A stretch of 64,000 nucleotides of DNA from the NCBI GenBank assembly GCA_020634855.1, contig JACKAU010000003.1, positions 970,774 through 1,034,773 on the forward strand, read 5' to 3'. The translations under genes were made by a program, and so were the position numbers. This DNA comes from Anaerolineales bacterium (lineage in GTDB: Bacteria > Chloroflexota > Anaerolineae > 4572-78 > J111). A model generated the notes under the pieces. That model saw only the letters and a list, made by a program, of their open reading frames with translations, ran no database searches and was not told the DNA's origin. Shown here piece by piece: positions 46,177 through 55,549 of this stretch; position 1 is the first letter of the stretch; the number at the start of each line of letters is the position of its first letter.

Positions 46177-47592
46177 TCAACCGTAGAGGCGTGGAATCAG
46201 AACGTATCCCCAGGCAAATGTATCAAAGAGCAATAGGGCGGCGAGCCAAATTGGCAATGTCAATGAATAAAATCGGGCAGGAATGAGTTGTTGGTACCCC
46301 AAGAAAAAATAAAGTGAAAAAGGTAGCAACGCCGGAAAAAAGTACCTTGACGGCGGTCCCCAATGGGTGGATTGAGTAGCAATAATCGGTGTATACATGC
46401 TAATCAGGATGAAAATCAGACTGAACAATAAAACTAACAGAATATCCTGCTGATTTGAACTCAAAGTTCGTTGGCTTTGACCCATCGGCAAAATATATTT
46501 TTTTATAAATAAGAGACCCCCAAATCCAATTACCAAGCAAATTAGCCACACGACCCGCATGCCGGTTCTTAAAATCGGAATGTTAGCCCACCCAAATAAC
46601 CCCCAAAACGATAAAAATCCCCAGCGGATCGTATGTAGATATATTGCCCACGATGACGGGCCAAAGTAATTCTTTTGCAAATTGAGGGGTTGACTGAAAC
46701 TCTGAAGAGTCGAAATAGCTCGACCGCCTTCCGTCACTTGAAACAACACAACACTGCCGGAGAAGGTAAGGACGATAATTATAACTAACAGCCCGGTCAA
46801 CAATAGCGGTTTCCAGTAAAATCGACGCGCCAGATAAACGATCAGCGCCACAAAAGTGGTAGGGATAATAAAAAGAGCTGTTGGTTTAGTCATTATAGCC
46901 AAGCCTAGGGCTACCGCTGTTAATCCTATCTTTGATAGCGATACTCCTTCGCAGAATAATTTTGCCAGACCGAAAAAGTATAGAGAGACAAGAAAAACCA
47001 CAAATACATCGCTGTTAACGGAGGTGTTAACATGAAGGTTCATCGGTAAAAAGATTAAAAAAATCGTCAGACCGAACGCGTAGACCTTGTTTCCCGGAAA
47101 GATCGTTTGGGCAAAAAACCAGCCCAGAATGACGGTCAACGTTGTAAACAGTAATGAAACTAACCGCATTAAATATAATTGCTGAACAAGAGGGAAATTT
47201 TTAACTAAGGCCGATAAAGGAGCCATTAGCACATGGTATACCAGTGGGTAGTTGCCCGCTATAATAAGACTACCTGTACTTGTAGGCGGATAATAATAAA
47301 TAAATAGATTGTTAACAGGTTCGTGGGGATTAAGGGCATCTTGGGGTGGAGCATAACCGGATAGTTGCCAAATTTGGAAGGATTGAAAGCTGGTGTGCAT
47401 GTCAGGATGCATCGGGGTGGTCAAATATATGGCTTGGGTCGGCCAAACACCCTCCTGCCCCATCAGTCGGATGGCTTCGAAGTGAGCTGGCTCATCAGGA
47501 GCCAGCCACGGCGGGAAGATCGCGATGTAGATGAGACCCCTTACAAGAGTTAGGCTGACCAACAGCGCCAGGAATTTAAAGTTGTGGCTCAT
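46177..47592 (-). CDS. DUF2142 family GT-C-like membrane protein (copy 1)
   Basis: 471 aa with about ten hydrophobic helices. The first extracytoplasmic loop holds FPPWLAPDEPAHFEAIRLM, the acidic motif typical of DUF2142 proteins, which are predicted GT-C glycosyltransferases using polyprenyl-phosphate sugars. It is divergent from the GT2-GT4 gene by about 105 bp and co-transcribed with the beta-domain protein downstream. It is a paralogue of the gene at 51217. Confidence 0.8.
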   Translation of the reverse strand: MSHNFKFLALLVSLTLVRGLIYIAIFPPWLAPDEPAHFEAIRLMGQEGVWPTQAIYLTTPMHPDMHTSFQSFQIWQLSGYAPPQDALNPHEPVNNLFIYYYPPTSTGSLIIAGNYPLVYHVLMAPLSALVKNFPLVQQLYLMRLVSLLFTTLTVILGWFFAQTIFPGNKVYAFGLTIFLIFLPMNLHVNTSVNSDVFVVFLVSLYFFGLAKLFCEGVSLSKIGLTAVALGLAIMTKPTALFIIPTTFVALIVYLARRFYWKPLLLTGLLVIIIVLTFSGSVVLFQVTEGGRAISTLQSFSQPLNLQKNYFGPSSWAIYLHTIRWGFLSFWGLFGWANIPILRTGMRVVWLICLVIGFGGLLFIKKYILPMGQSQRTLSSNQQDILLVLLFSLIFILISMYTPIIATQSTHWGPPSRYFFPALLPFSLYFFLGYQQLIPARFYSLTLPIWLAALLLFDTFAWGYVLIPRLYG

Positions 47593-47697
47593 CTCGATTC
47601 CATTTGCTTCGCGTTTGTCCTTCTACTATAATCGTACTCTGTAGTCGAAATGAGCTGAATTATACTCTTCGTGAGTAAGAACAAGCAAGAACCTTTC

Positions 47698-50103
47698 ATG
47701 TCCGAGCCTACACCTGCCACTGAAAAAACGTGGTCTGATATAGCCGACGATGAGCAGCGATTGCAGCAACTGGTCGAAGAAAATGAGCGGTATCAGGCGC
47801 TTATTGCCCAACAACGCCAGGAATTAGACCATCTGCAAGCCATGTTGTTGGCTGAAAAAGCCCAACTGGCCCGTTTTGAAGGCAGTGTTGGCTGGCTGCT
47901 GGTCCAAAAGCTTCAATCCTGGCGAGCCAGCTTGCTGCCGCCCGGCAGTGTGCGCGATCAAGCTTTTGATGACGCCATTCGCGCCCTCCGAACCCGCCGC
48001 TGGCGAGGATTGATCGAGGCGGGGCAGCAGGTTGGGCAAGAAGTCACCCGCCAGGTCAATACGCGGTTGTGGCGATACTGGTTACACCTGCGTCCGCCGC
48101 GTCAGGGCCAGGTCGTTCACATCGACGAGCTACGTTCGCGCCCGCCGGTTCAGCCTCACCAATCAACAGTCGATATCATCATCTGCGTCCACAACGCTTT
48201 GCCGGATGTGCAGGTTTGTTTGGCTTCGCTTCAGGAACACACTTTGCCGCCGTACCACCTCATCTTGGTTGATGATGGGAGCGATCCGTTAACCCGAGAT
48301 TTCCTGATTCACTTTACGCGTACAAACCCTGGCGTGACACGGCTTAGAAACGAGACTCCCCAAGGCTACACACGGGCCGCTAACCAAGGTCTGGCTCAAA
48401 CTACGGCAGATTACATCGTGCTACTCAACAGCGATACGCTCGTCACTCCCGATTGGCTCGATCGGCTGGTCGCCTGCGCCGAGTCGGATGCGCGTATCGG
48501 ACTGGTCGGCCCACTGTCGAACACCGCCTCCTGGCAATCTATCCCTGAAGTTGATCAGGCCGGCGATTGGGCCGTTAATCTGCTGCCTCGGGGCGTAACG
48601 GTTGAGGAAATGGCCCGTTTGGTGGCCCACTATTCGGCGCGGCTTTACCCGGTAATGCCCTTCCTCAACGGTTTTTGCCTGATGATCAAGCGGCCGGTGC
48701 TCGATCAACTCGGTCCTTTTGACGAAGAAAATTTTGGAGCCGGTTATGGTGAAGAAAACGATTACGTGCTGACCGCTCGCAAAGCCGGTTGGCGTCCCGC
48801 CCTGGCCGATGATGCCTATGTGTTTCATGCCCAGTCCCGCAGCTACTCCCACGACCGGCGTAAAGCGCTTAGCGAACGGGCCGGGATTTTGCTGGCCCAA
48901 AAACATGGCGCGGGTGTCGTGCATCAGGGTTTGGCCGTGTGTCGCCATGATCGGGTTTTAGAAGGCATCCGAGCGCGAAGTCAGGTCATGGTTGCTCGCC
49001 AAGAATTACTGAGTCAGGGCCAAACTCGCTTCGCCGGAAAGCGCGTTCTATTTGTTCTCCCCATCTTGGGTCCAGGCGGCGGCGCTAACGTAGTCATTAA
49101 CGAGGCGATGACTATGGCGAAAATGGGGGCTGAGGTTACGCTGTTTAACCTGGCCAGCCACCGCGAGATTTTTGAGCAGAGCTATCCTCAGTTATCACTG
49201 CCTGTTCGTTACGGTCCAAAGGAAGATTTGGCCGTGTGGGCGGCGCAATATGATGCGATAGTGGCTACCGCCAACTGGGCAGTCGAATGGCTGGCAACGA
49301 TCACCTCCCAGCCGCAGCGGCCGGTGTTAGGCTATTACGTGCAGGAATTTGAACCCTACATTTATCCACCGGGCAGCGCGGATTATAAACGCGCTGAAGC
49401 ATCTTACACCCTTATTCCTGACTTGGTCCGGTTTACCAAAACCGATTGGACTCGCCAGGAGGTAAAAACCCAAACCGGCGCCGACTGCCGCGAAGTCGGC
49501 GTCAGTTTAGATATCGACCTATTCCGCCCCCGGCCTCGATCCGGGCCGGACTGGCCGGAGCGTCCTCTAAACATTGTCGCTATGGTCCGCCCGCGTCCAC
49601 CCTACCGTAATGCTCGGTTGACAATGGAAATCTTGCGTCATATTGCCCGGCAGTACGGTTCGAAGGTGGCAATTATCATCTTTGGAATTTCTCTGGAGAA
49701 TCCGGAATTTTCCGATTTACCTCACGATTTCGCCTGGAATCTGGCCGGCATATTGACCCAAACCCAGGTTGCTCACCTGCTAAACGAGGCCGACATCTTT
49801 GTCGATTTCTCGTCTCATCAGGCGATGGGCCTGACTGCCTTAGAGGCGATGGCTTGCGGATCTGCCGTCGTTGTACCGGCTCGGGGTGGAGCGGCCAGCT
49901 TTGCCCGCTGCGAAGAAAACAGTTTAGTTGTCGATACCGCCTCGGCTGAAGCGTGCCGAGCGGCCGTAAGTCGTTTGATTGAAGACGATGACCTGCGGTT
50001 AAAGTTACAGCGGCAAGCGTTGCGCGATGTATGCGAATTCTACCTGGAGCGGGCGGCCTTCAACATCTTATCCACGCTCTTCGAGCCGACCGAGAGCTTA
50101 TGA
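47698..50103 (+). CDS. bifunctional GT2-GT4 glycosyltransferase
   Basis: 801 aa from the ATG at 47698; an in-frame GTG 27 bases earlier is possible, and neither has a clear ribosome site. An N-terminal coiled coil (about 15-60, E/Q/L-rich) leads to a GT2 domain (VDIIICVHNALPDVQVCL, LVDDGSD, LLNSDT; about 150-400). A GT4 domain follows (GKRVLFVLPILGPGGGANVV; FVDFSSHQAMGLTALEAMACG; about 440-800). Such fusions make two successive linkages, often in capsule or rhamnan synthesis. The stop overlaps the next gene as ATGA. Confidence 0.85.
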   Translation: MSEPTPATEKTWSDIADDEQRLQQLVEENERYQALIAQQRQELDHLQAMLLAEKAQLARFEGSVGWLLVQKLQSWRASLLPPGSVRDQAFDDAIRALRTRRWRGLIEAGQQVGQEVTRQVNTRLWRYWLHLRPPRQGQVVHIDELRSRPPVQPHQSTVDIIICVHNALPDVQVCLASLQEHTLPPYHLILVDDGSDPLTRDFLIHFTRTNPGVTRLRNETPQGYTRAANQGLAQTTADYIVLLNSDTLVTPDWLDRLVACAESDARIGLVGPLSNTASWQSIPEVDQAGDWAVNLLPRGVTVEEMARLVAHYSARLYPVMPFLNGFCLMIKRPVLDQLGPFDEENFGAGYGEENDYVLTARKAGWRPALADDAYVFHAQSRSYSHDRRKALSERAGILLAQKHGAGVVHQGLAVCRHDRVLEGIRARSQVMVARQELLSQGQTRFAGKRVLFVLPILGPGGGANVVINEAMTMAKMGAEVTLFNLASHREIFEQSYPQLSLPVRYGPKEDLAVWAAQYDAIVATANWAVEWLATITSQPQRPVLGYYVQEFEPYIYPPGSADYKRAEASYTLIPDLVRFTKTDWTRQEVKTQTGADCREVGVSLDIDLFRPRPRSGPDWPERPLNIVAMVRPRPPYRNARLTMEILRHIARQYGSKVAIIIFGISLENPEFSDLPHDFAWNLAGILTQTQVAHLLNEADIFVDFSSHQAMGLTALEAMACGSAVVVPARGGAASFARCEENSLVVDTASAEACRAAVSRLIEDDDLRLKLQRQALRDVCEFYLERAAFNILSTLFEPTESL

Positions 50104-51224
50104 CCCGGCCCAGAATTCATATTCTTTATGAGCACGGTTCCAACCAACGGCCATTTGGCAGCGCCTATATTCGGCTGCTGCGCCCTTTATCCCACCCTCA
50201 ACTGCAATCCGCCTTCGAGGTCACGACTGGGGTTGATTACGCGGGCCAGCCCGTCGAGGCCGTCATCGTCGATCGCCTCTGGCGGCCCGATATCTCGCCG
50301 GATTTGGCGGAGTCGCTGCTCGCCAGGATTCGCGCTCGATCGGCCAAACTCATCTATACGTTGGATGATAGTTTTTTCGACCTGCCGGCGGAAGTCAAAG
50401 ATTGGGAGCCGACCGATGATCGGCTGGCCGTAGTGCGCATCTTCCTGACGGCGGCGGATGGCATTATGGTCACCACCCCGGCCCTGAAAAACAAGTTTGC
50501 CGAGTTCAACCCCAACATTGTAGTGTTGCCCCACGCTTTAGATGAACGCTTGCTGCCGCCCCGTCAGTTTAGAACAGCGAACGGCCATTCAAACCAACCC
50601 AAAGCGGCGAAGCAAGCCGGTTTACTGTCAAGGTTGGGGATAAGGCCAAAGCAGCGGAAAGTCATCGGCTACATGGGGACATTCACCCACGATAACGATC
50701 TGCTGATGATTCGACCCGCGTTGCAAGCGGTGGCCGAACGTCATCGCGGTCAACTGGAACTTCAACTCGTGGGCGGTTTTCGACAACCTGATACAATGAA
50801 GGCGCTCAAGCAGTTGCCGCTGCGGGTGGTTCGCCATAAACTCAAGCACATCGAGTATCCCGATTTTATGACGTGGTTCACCCAAAATCTTGATTGGGAT
50901 GTCGCCATTGCGCCCTTGGCCGACACGCCGTTCAATCGCTGCAAATCAGACATAAAGTTCTTGGACTATTGCGCTTTGGGAACCGCCGGGATTTTTAGCA
51001 AGGTTCCGGCCTATGAAGCGACGGTTCGGCACCGCGAGACCGGCTGGCTGGTTGACAATCACCCTGCCGCCTGGCGTGAGGCGTTGGAAACGCTGTTGTT
51101 TGACGACGGCCTCAGATTACATATTACTCAAAATGCTGAACAATACCTTTTTTCAGAACGCAGTGTCGGCCAACGCAGCGCCGACTGGCGACAGTCGATT
51201 AATATGATCCTGAATCATGTCTAA
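50100..51224 (+). CDS. GT4-like glycosyltransferase
   Basis: 374 aa from the ATG at 50100. It starts RIHILYEHGSNQRPFGSAYIRLL, has YTLDDSFFDLP, then a donor domain (VIGYMGTFTHDNDLLMI; CKSDIKFLDYCALGTAGIFS). The pattern is that of glycosyltransferases often fused to or following GT2 enzymes in O-antigen clusters. Coupled to both neighbours by overlaps of 4 and 8 bp. Confidence 0.8.
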   Translation: MTRPRIHILYEHGSNQRPFGSAYIRLLRPLSHPQLQSAFEVTTGVDYAGQPVEAVIVDRLWRPDISPDLAESLLARIRARSAKLIYTLDDSFFDLPAEVKDWEPTDDRLAVVRIFLTAADGIMVTTPALKNKFAEFNPNIVVLPHALDERLLPPRQFRTANGHSNQPKAAKQAGLLSRLGIRPKQRKVIGYMGTFTHDNDLLMIRPALQAVAERHRGQLELQLVGGFRQPDTMKALKQLPLRVVRHKLKHIEYPDFMTWFTQNLDWDVAIAPLADTPFNRCKSDIKFLDYCALGTAGIFSKVPAYEATVRHRETGWLVDNHPAAWREALETLLFDDGLRLHITQNAEQYLFSERSVGQRSADWRQSINMILNHV

Positions 51225-52542
51225 ACTGCTGTACTTGCTTTTGGCTTTGGCCTTTGTTCGCGGCGTAATGTATGCCGTTCTCATTCCTCCCTGGCAAGCC
51301 CCCGATGAACCGGGCCAATTCGAGCGAGCCAAAGCCGCCTTGTCTGCTCAGGACTGGATCAGTACCTCAGAAAACGGCCCAACCTGGTATGATGATCTTG
51401 GTCAATCACTATTTGCCTTTGCCATGTGGGATTTCTTAGATGCGGAGCGTCCCAACTATGAGGCCGGCAAACCGTTAAACCATTATATCATTCTCTACAA
51501 TGAAGCTTACGAAGGGCAATACGGCAGCCGACCTACCTATGCAGTCATCGGCTGGCCGATCTGGGTTGCCCCTGAGTCATCCATCGTTTTACAACTGTAT
51601 CTGGTCAGATTAAATACCGTGCTGATGAGCGTGATCGTTGTCTATCTGACCTATCGCCTGGTTCAAACTATTTTTCCCCACAACACTTTTTTGATCCTGG
51701 GTGTGCCGCTGCTTGTTTTATTCAACCCTCAGCACACCCACCTGATGGCAACGATCAACAACGGTAACCTGGCCGAACTTCTGGCCACGGCCACCCTCTA
51801 TTTTATGGTGCGGGGTATTATACGCGGGTTCTCCTGGCCGGTGATCCTGGCGATGCTGGCTTGCGCGCTTGTGGCGATGTGGGCTAAGGCGACGGCCTAT
51901 TTCTTACCTCTTGCCATTGCCACCATCGGCTTGTTTTATCTATGGCGCTATCGTCGACGCTGGTACTGGCTGCTGCCCGTCTTTGCTATCTTAGCCGGTC
52001 TGGGCTATGTTTTTGCGCCGGATCGGTTGAAGATTCTCAGTACGTGGGCCTGGCAGGGCATTATCGGGGGACGGTTCCAATTAGACCCAGTGGTGCCGAT
52101 CGATCTGTTTCGCAGCTTTTGGGCGTTTCCCGGCTGGGTGAGCTTGGCCCTGCATCCATTTTGGTATTGGCTGTGGTTATGGATTTGCCTAGTGGCGGTG
52201 GTCGGCTGGGGTGTTTTTTTGGTGAGACAGCGCCATTTGATCTTTTCGGACCAAACCCGGCCCCAACTGCAAGCTCTAACTGCGCTGGCCGTCGCGACCG
52301 TTGTGGCCGTCAGCGTCCCTCTCGTGTGGAGCGCTATCACCAATACTATTGTTTATCGTCAAGGCCGTTCGATCTATCCGGTTATTGTGCCTATTAGTCT
52401 GTTTCTGGTATTGGGTTGGTATCAGTTCGTCCCGGCGGGGTGGCGTAAAGAGGGGTTGATAACTATGGCCGCCGCTCTCCTATTGTTCGACACGCTGGTG
52501 TTGTTTTCCTACGCCGTTCCCTTTTTCTATTCGCGTTACTAA
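51217..52542 (+). CDS. DUF2142 family GT-C-like membrane protein (copy 2)
   Basis: 441 aa, about ten membrane helices. IPPWQAPDEPGQFERAKAAL in the first loop matches copy 1 (46177-47592), and both proteins begin with a nearly identical helix (LALAFVRGVMYAVLIPPW versus VSLTLVRGLIYIAIFPPW). Its 3' end overlaps the convergent beta-domain gene by 4 bp, so here the pair is tail to tail rather than in one operon. Confidence 0.8.
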   Translation: MSKLLYLLLALAFVRGVMYAVLIPPWQAPDEPGQFERAKAALSAQDWISTSENGPTWYDDLGQSLFAFAMWDFLDAERPNYEAGKPLNHYIILYNEAYEGQYGSRPTYAVIGWPIWVAPESSIVLQLYLVRLNTVLMSVIVVYLTYRLVQTIFPHNTFLILGVPLLVLFNPQHTHLMATINNGNLAELLATATLYFMVRGIIRGFSWPVILAMLACALVAMWAKATAYFLPLAIATIGLFYLWRYRRRWYWLLPVFAILAGLGYVFAPDRLKILSTWAWQGIIGGRFQLDPVVPIDLFRSFWAFPGWVSLALHPFWYWLWLWICLVAVVGWGVFLVRQRHLIFSDQTRPQLQALTALAVATVVAVSVPLVWSAITNTIVYRQGRSIYPVIVPISLFLVLGWYQFVPAGWRKEGLITMAAALLLFDTLVLFSYAVPFFYSRY

Positions 52543-53255
52543 AGCTCTAATTTGACAAGCTGCCAGAAAAAGACGCCTAATAGCCCGCCATAAATCATCA
52601 GCGTCGTTCCGTAAAAACCGACGTGTCCAAAGACACCGGGCCGCTGCCGGGTCACCTGCTCAGCCAGAACGCTTAACCTCTCCCCGGCGCTCATCTCATA
52701 ACAGGTCCGAAACGCGATATCGGCCGGCACCGGGGTTGGCCCAAAAAAAGCCGTACCGGGCAGGTAAACATTCCGTTCGATCCCGCCCACGGTCACGGCC
52801 TGGGCATCCGATGCCTCCGGCGCGGTCAACGCGATCAAATACCGTTTCTGACCGGAAGTATCAATCGGCGGCAGATCAAACTGATGCCAAACATGATTTT
52901 GAACGGCATTTGTTGCTGTCGTTGTGTGAAATACCTCGACCCCTGTTGCCAGAGGATTCTCCGGCTCACCGGCTAACTCTAAAAGTCGCAGCGAAACCGG
53001 CGGCGTGGGCCGGCGGTCATACGTTAGAAACATCACGTCGATACGGTTGAGACCATCTCTCGGCGCCACAAAGCTCTGCCCAATTACCCGCTCACCGAAC
53101 AGTTTTTGCGCGATCGTCGGCGCTTCATTGTTGTTGAACAGTTGTCCTTCACAGGAAATTTGATCGAGTAGCGACGCGCCGATAATGCCCAAACCGATAA
53201 CGATCAGGCCGAATACAACTATGAGCGTAAGTGTCTTGATACCCCGCATCTTCAT
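52539..53255 (-). CDS. double-anchored beta-domain protein paired with a DUF2142 gene (copy 2)
   Basis: About 238 aa from the ATG at 53255; the start is uncertain and longer frames reach 53303. N- and C-terminal membrane helices flank an extracytoplasmic beta domain (VIGQSFVAPRDGLNRIDVMF, YLIALTAPEASDAQ). Same architecture and neighbour as the gene at 45403. This recurrence argues that the two families work together, possibly with the beta domain presenting or sensing the glycan acceptor. Confidence 0.55.
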   Translation of the reverse strand: MKMRGIKTLTLIVVFGLIVIGLGIIGASLLDQISCEGQLFNNNEAPTIAQKLFGERVIGQSFVAPRDGLNRIDVMFLTYDRRPTPPVSLRLLELAGEPENPLATGVEVFHTTTATNAVQNHVWHQFDLPPIDTSGQKRYLIALTAPEASDAQAVTVGGIERNVYLPGTAFFGPTPVPADIAFRTCYEMSAGERLSVLAEQVTRQRPGVFGHVGFYGTTLMIYGGLLGVFFWQLVKLEL

Positions 53256-53277
53256 TAACACCAGGAGAAAAATCTTA

Positions 53278-53301
53278 TGGAGCGACAAAGCACGCCTTGT
53301 C
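53278..53301. repeat. TGGAGCGACAAAGC dispersed repeat, copy 1
   Basis: TGGAGCGACAAAGC followed by CGCCTTGTC. It is related to the inverted arms at 59245-59304, which carry TGGAGCGACAAAGC on the minus strand. An intergenic repeat family not assigned to any named element. Confidence 0.45.
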
Positions 53302-53325
53302 AAAGTCTCAGATCAACGCGGTAAA

Positions 53326-53371
53326 AGCATCCCGAGTAGCGAGGAATGTACTCCGACCTACTCGGGATGCT
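53326..53371 (-). terminator. terminator of the pyrimidine cluster
   Basis: Perfect 14-bp arms AGCATCCCGAGTAG (53326-53339) and CTACTCGGGATGCT (53358-53371). On the minus strand the stem is followed by TTTTACC. It lies 22 bp after the dihydropyrimidinase stop. Confidence 0.75.
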
Positions 53372-53392
53372 ACTCACTTAATGGTAGCGCCC

Positions 53393-54801
53393 TTACAAAA
53401 CCTCGCCGTTGGGCCGGCGGCGTAAGAACTGGCCGCTGCCCTTTTCGCCGTGCCAATCATCACCCACGACAATACTCTGGCCGCGCAGCAGTACGCGAGT
53501 GGGCCAGCCTTTCACTTCCATGCCCTCATAGACATTGTAATCGGTATTCATGTGATGCGTCGCAGCGGAGATGGTGTGTGCCTGCTCCGGGTCCCACAAC
53601 ACAATGTCGGCGTCGGAGCCGATGGCGATGGTTCCCTTGCGCGGATAGAGGCCGAAGATTTTGGCCGGGTTAGTGGCGGTGATCTCCACAAAGCGGTTAG
53701 CGCTGTAGCGACCGGCGTTAACTCCGTGATGCCACATCACCGGCATGCGGTCTTCGATACCGGGCATGCCGTTGGGGATTTTATCGAAGCTGGGTTTGCC
53801 CAACTCTTTGCCGGGGATACGGCCATTCACGCCGCCCTCAAACCAGAAGGGACAGTGATCGGTTGAAACGGCTTGCAGGGTGTGATCGGCCAGGGCTTGC
53901 CACAAAACCGGCGCATCTTTGGGCTTACGCACCGGCGGCGAGCAGATGAATTTGGCCCCTTCATAATTGGGCCGGGCCAAATCTTCTTCAAAGACAAACA
54001 TGTATTGGGTGCAGGTCTCGCCCATCACCGGGAAGCCTTTAGCGCGGCCCAGAGCCAACGGTTCAATCGACTCCTCGCAGGTCATGTGAACGACATACAG
54101 CGGCGCTTGGGCAATGCCGGCCAGCGTCACCGCTCGGTTGGTGGCTTCGGCTTCAACCAGGGCCGGTTGGGCCACGGCGTGATATTGGGGCGCGGTTTTG
54201 CCTTCGGCCAGCAGTTTGCTTCGCCGTTCGACGATGACGTCGCCGTTTTCAGCGTGAACCATGATCAGCATGCCGTGTTCGGCGGCGGTGATCATGGCCC
54301 GATAAAGCGTGGTGTCATCCACCTGAAATAGCCCTTTGTAGGCCATAAACAGCTTCAAACTGGTAATCCCTTCATCGAGCATGGATGGGATTTCAGCCAT
54401 AACATCATCGCGTAAGTCGGTGATGGCCATGTGGAAGCCGTAGTCGATGCAGGCTTTGCCCTCGGCTTTCTGATGCCAGGCTTCGACCCCCTCTTTCAGG
54501 CTGCCGCCGATGGGTTGGATGACAAAGTCGATGTGGGTTGTGGTGCCGCCAAAGGCCGCCGCCCGATGGCCCGTAAAGAAATCGTCTGAGAGAGGGTGCC
54601 GCCGAACGGTAGGTCGAGGTGGGTGTGAACATCGATGCCGCCGGGCAGCAGCAACAGCCCGCTCGCGTCGATGACGTCATCATGTCCGGCCTCCGGTAGA
54701 TTTCGGCCCATCATCGCCACTTGTTCGCCATCGATAACCACATCAGCTTGAAACGTATCGCCGGCGGTGACGACCGTGCCGTTTTTAATCAATGTAGTCA
54801 T
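53393..54801 (-). pseudogene. dihydropyrimidinase (hydantoinase family) with a frameshift
   Basis: The two parts together give about 468 residues, normal for D-hydantoinase/dihydropyrimidinase, which opens dihydrouracil to N-carbamoyl-beta-alanine. The N-terminal part (from ATG 54801) carries the metal motif HTHLD (H59, H61). After codon 71 the frame must shift: one base is missing in the CTCTCTC run at about 54585-54594. The second frame then reads SDDFFTGHRAAAFGGTTTHIDF and continues intact to 53393, with KLFMAYKG (carbamylated Lys), VHAENGD, VVHMTCEE and STDHCPF. All catalytic residues are preserved, so this may be a recent mutation, a programmed shift or an assembly error. It follows the nitrilase gene across the 84-bp array. 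Confidence 0.88.
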
Positions 54802-54849
54802 AATTGTTTTACCTTTCGACTAGACTAACCTACGAAAATTAGAAATGAA

Positions 54850-54910
54850 ACAGTCATGACTGTCGCAATAACCCGGCGACAGTCACTTGTGGACGCTATA
54901 AGTGACTGTC
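54850..54910. repeat. GACAGTCACTT palindrome pair at the array border
   Basis: ACAGTCATGACTGT (54850-54863) is a perfect palindrome. GACAGTCACTT (54878-54888) and AAGTGACTGTC (54900-54910) form a perfect 11-bp dyad. They resemble the inverted ends of the 1451-1535 element (GTGCCAGTCACCTG versus GTGACTGTCACCTG), suggesting one dispersed family. Confidence 0.6.
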
Positions 54911-54939
54911 ACCTGAGAACAATTAGTCCCTGCGTCGTT

Positions 54940-55461
54940 GGTAACAGCTAAACGAGATATCGAATCGCTATTAACGACACCGTTAATAGCCTTTTGACGT
55001 GCATATAACCTACTACCGAGCGCTGCAACAGTCAAGCGAGACGTCGAATCGTCCTTAACGGTGTCGGTAACGGTGTTTTGACGTTGACATGACCTACTGC
55101 CGAGTACTGCAACAGCCAAACGAGATGTCGAATCGTAGTTACCGGTGTCGGTAACGGTGTTTTGACGTTGACATGACCTGCTGCCGAGTACTGCAACAGC
55201 CAAACGAGACGTCGAATCGTAGTTACCGGTGTCGTTAACGGCGTTTTGACGTTGACATGACCTGCTGCCGAGCGCGGCAAGACCCAAACGAGACGTCGAA
55301 TCACTATTACCGGTGTCGTTAACGGTGTTTTGACATTGACATGACCTGTTACCGAGCACCCTACTGGCCAAATAAGACGTCAAATCGCCATTAACGGCGT
55401 CGTTATGGGCGTTTTGACGTGTGCATAACCTGTTGCCGGGTGCTGCACGACCTTATTGAGA
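54940..55461. repeat. 84-bp tandem repeat array, about six units
   Basis: The anchor CGAATC (once CAAATC) recurs at 54961, 55045, 55129, 55213, 55297 and 55381, exactly 84 bp apart each time. Central units differ at only a few positions; outer ones are more diverged. Each unit contains GTTACCGGTGTCGGTAAC-like dyads and TTTTGACGTTGACATGACC. Since 84 is 28 codons, one minus-strand frame stays open throughout (28-aa repeats), but it has only a TTG start without a ribosome site, so I read the array as probably non-coding. It occupies the space between the nitrilase and dihydropyrimidinase genes; the remainder of 54802-55549 shows only the flanking palindromes. Confidence 0.85.
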
Positions 55462-55549
55462 CAGTCAGGTGTAGGTTAGAAATTATTAGGATGGTCAAAT
55501 AGATTTCTAAAGGCTGATTCCTTACAGCCAGGTTCTCTTTTTTTATCGT

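Noticed and set aside
54883..55383. 166-aa open frame through the 84-bp array
   Set aside because: It is open only because 84 is a multiple of three; it needs a TTG start, has no ribosome site and other frames are also open for long stretches.
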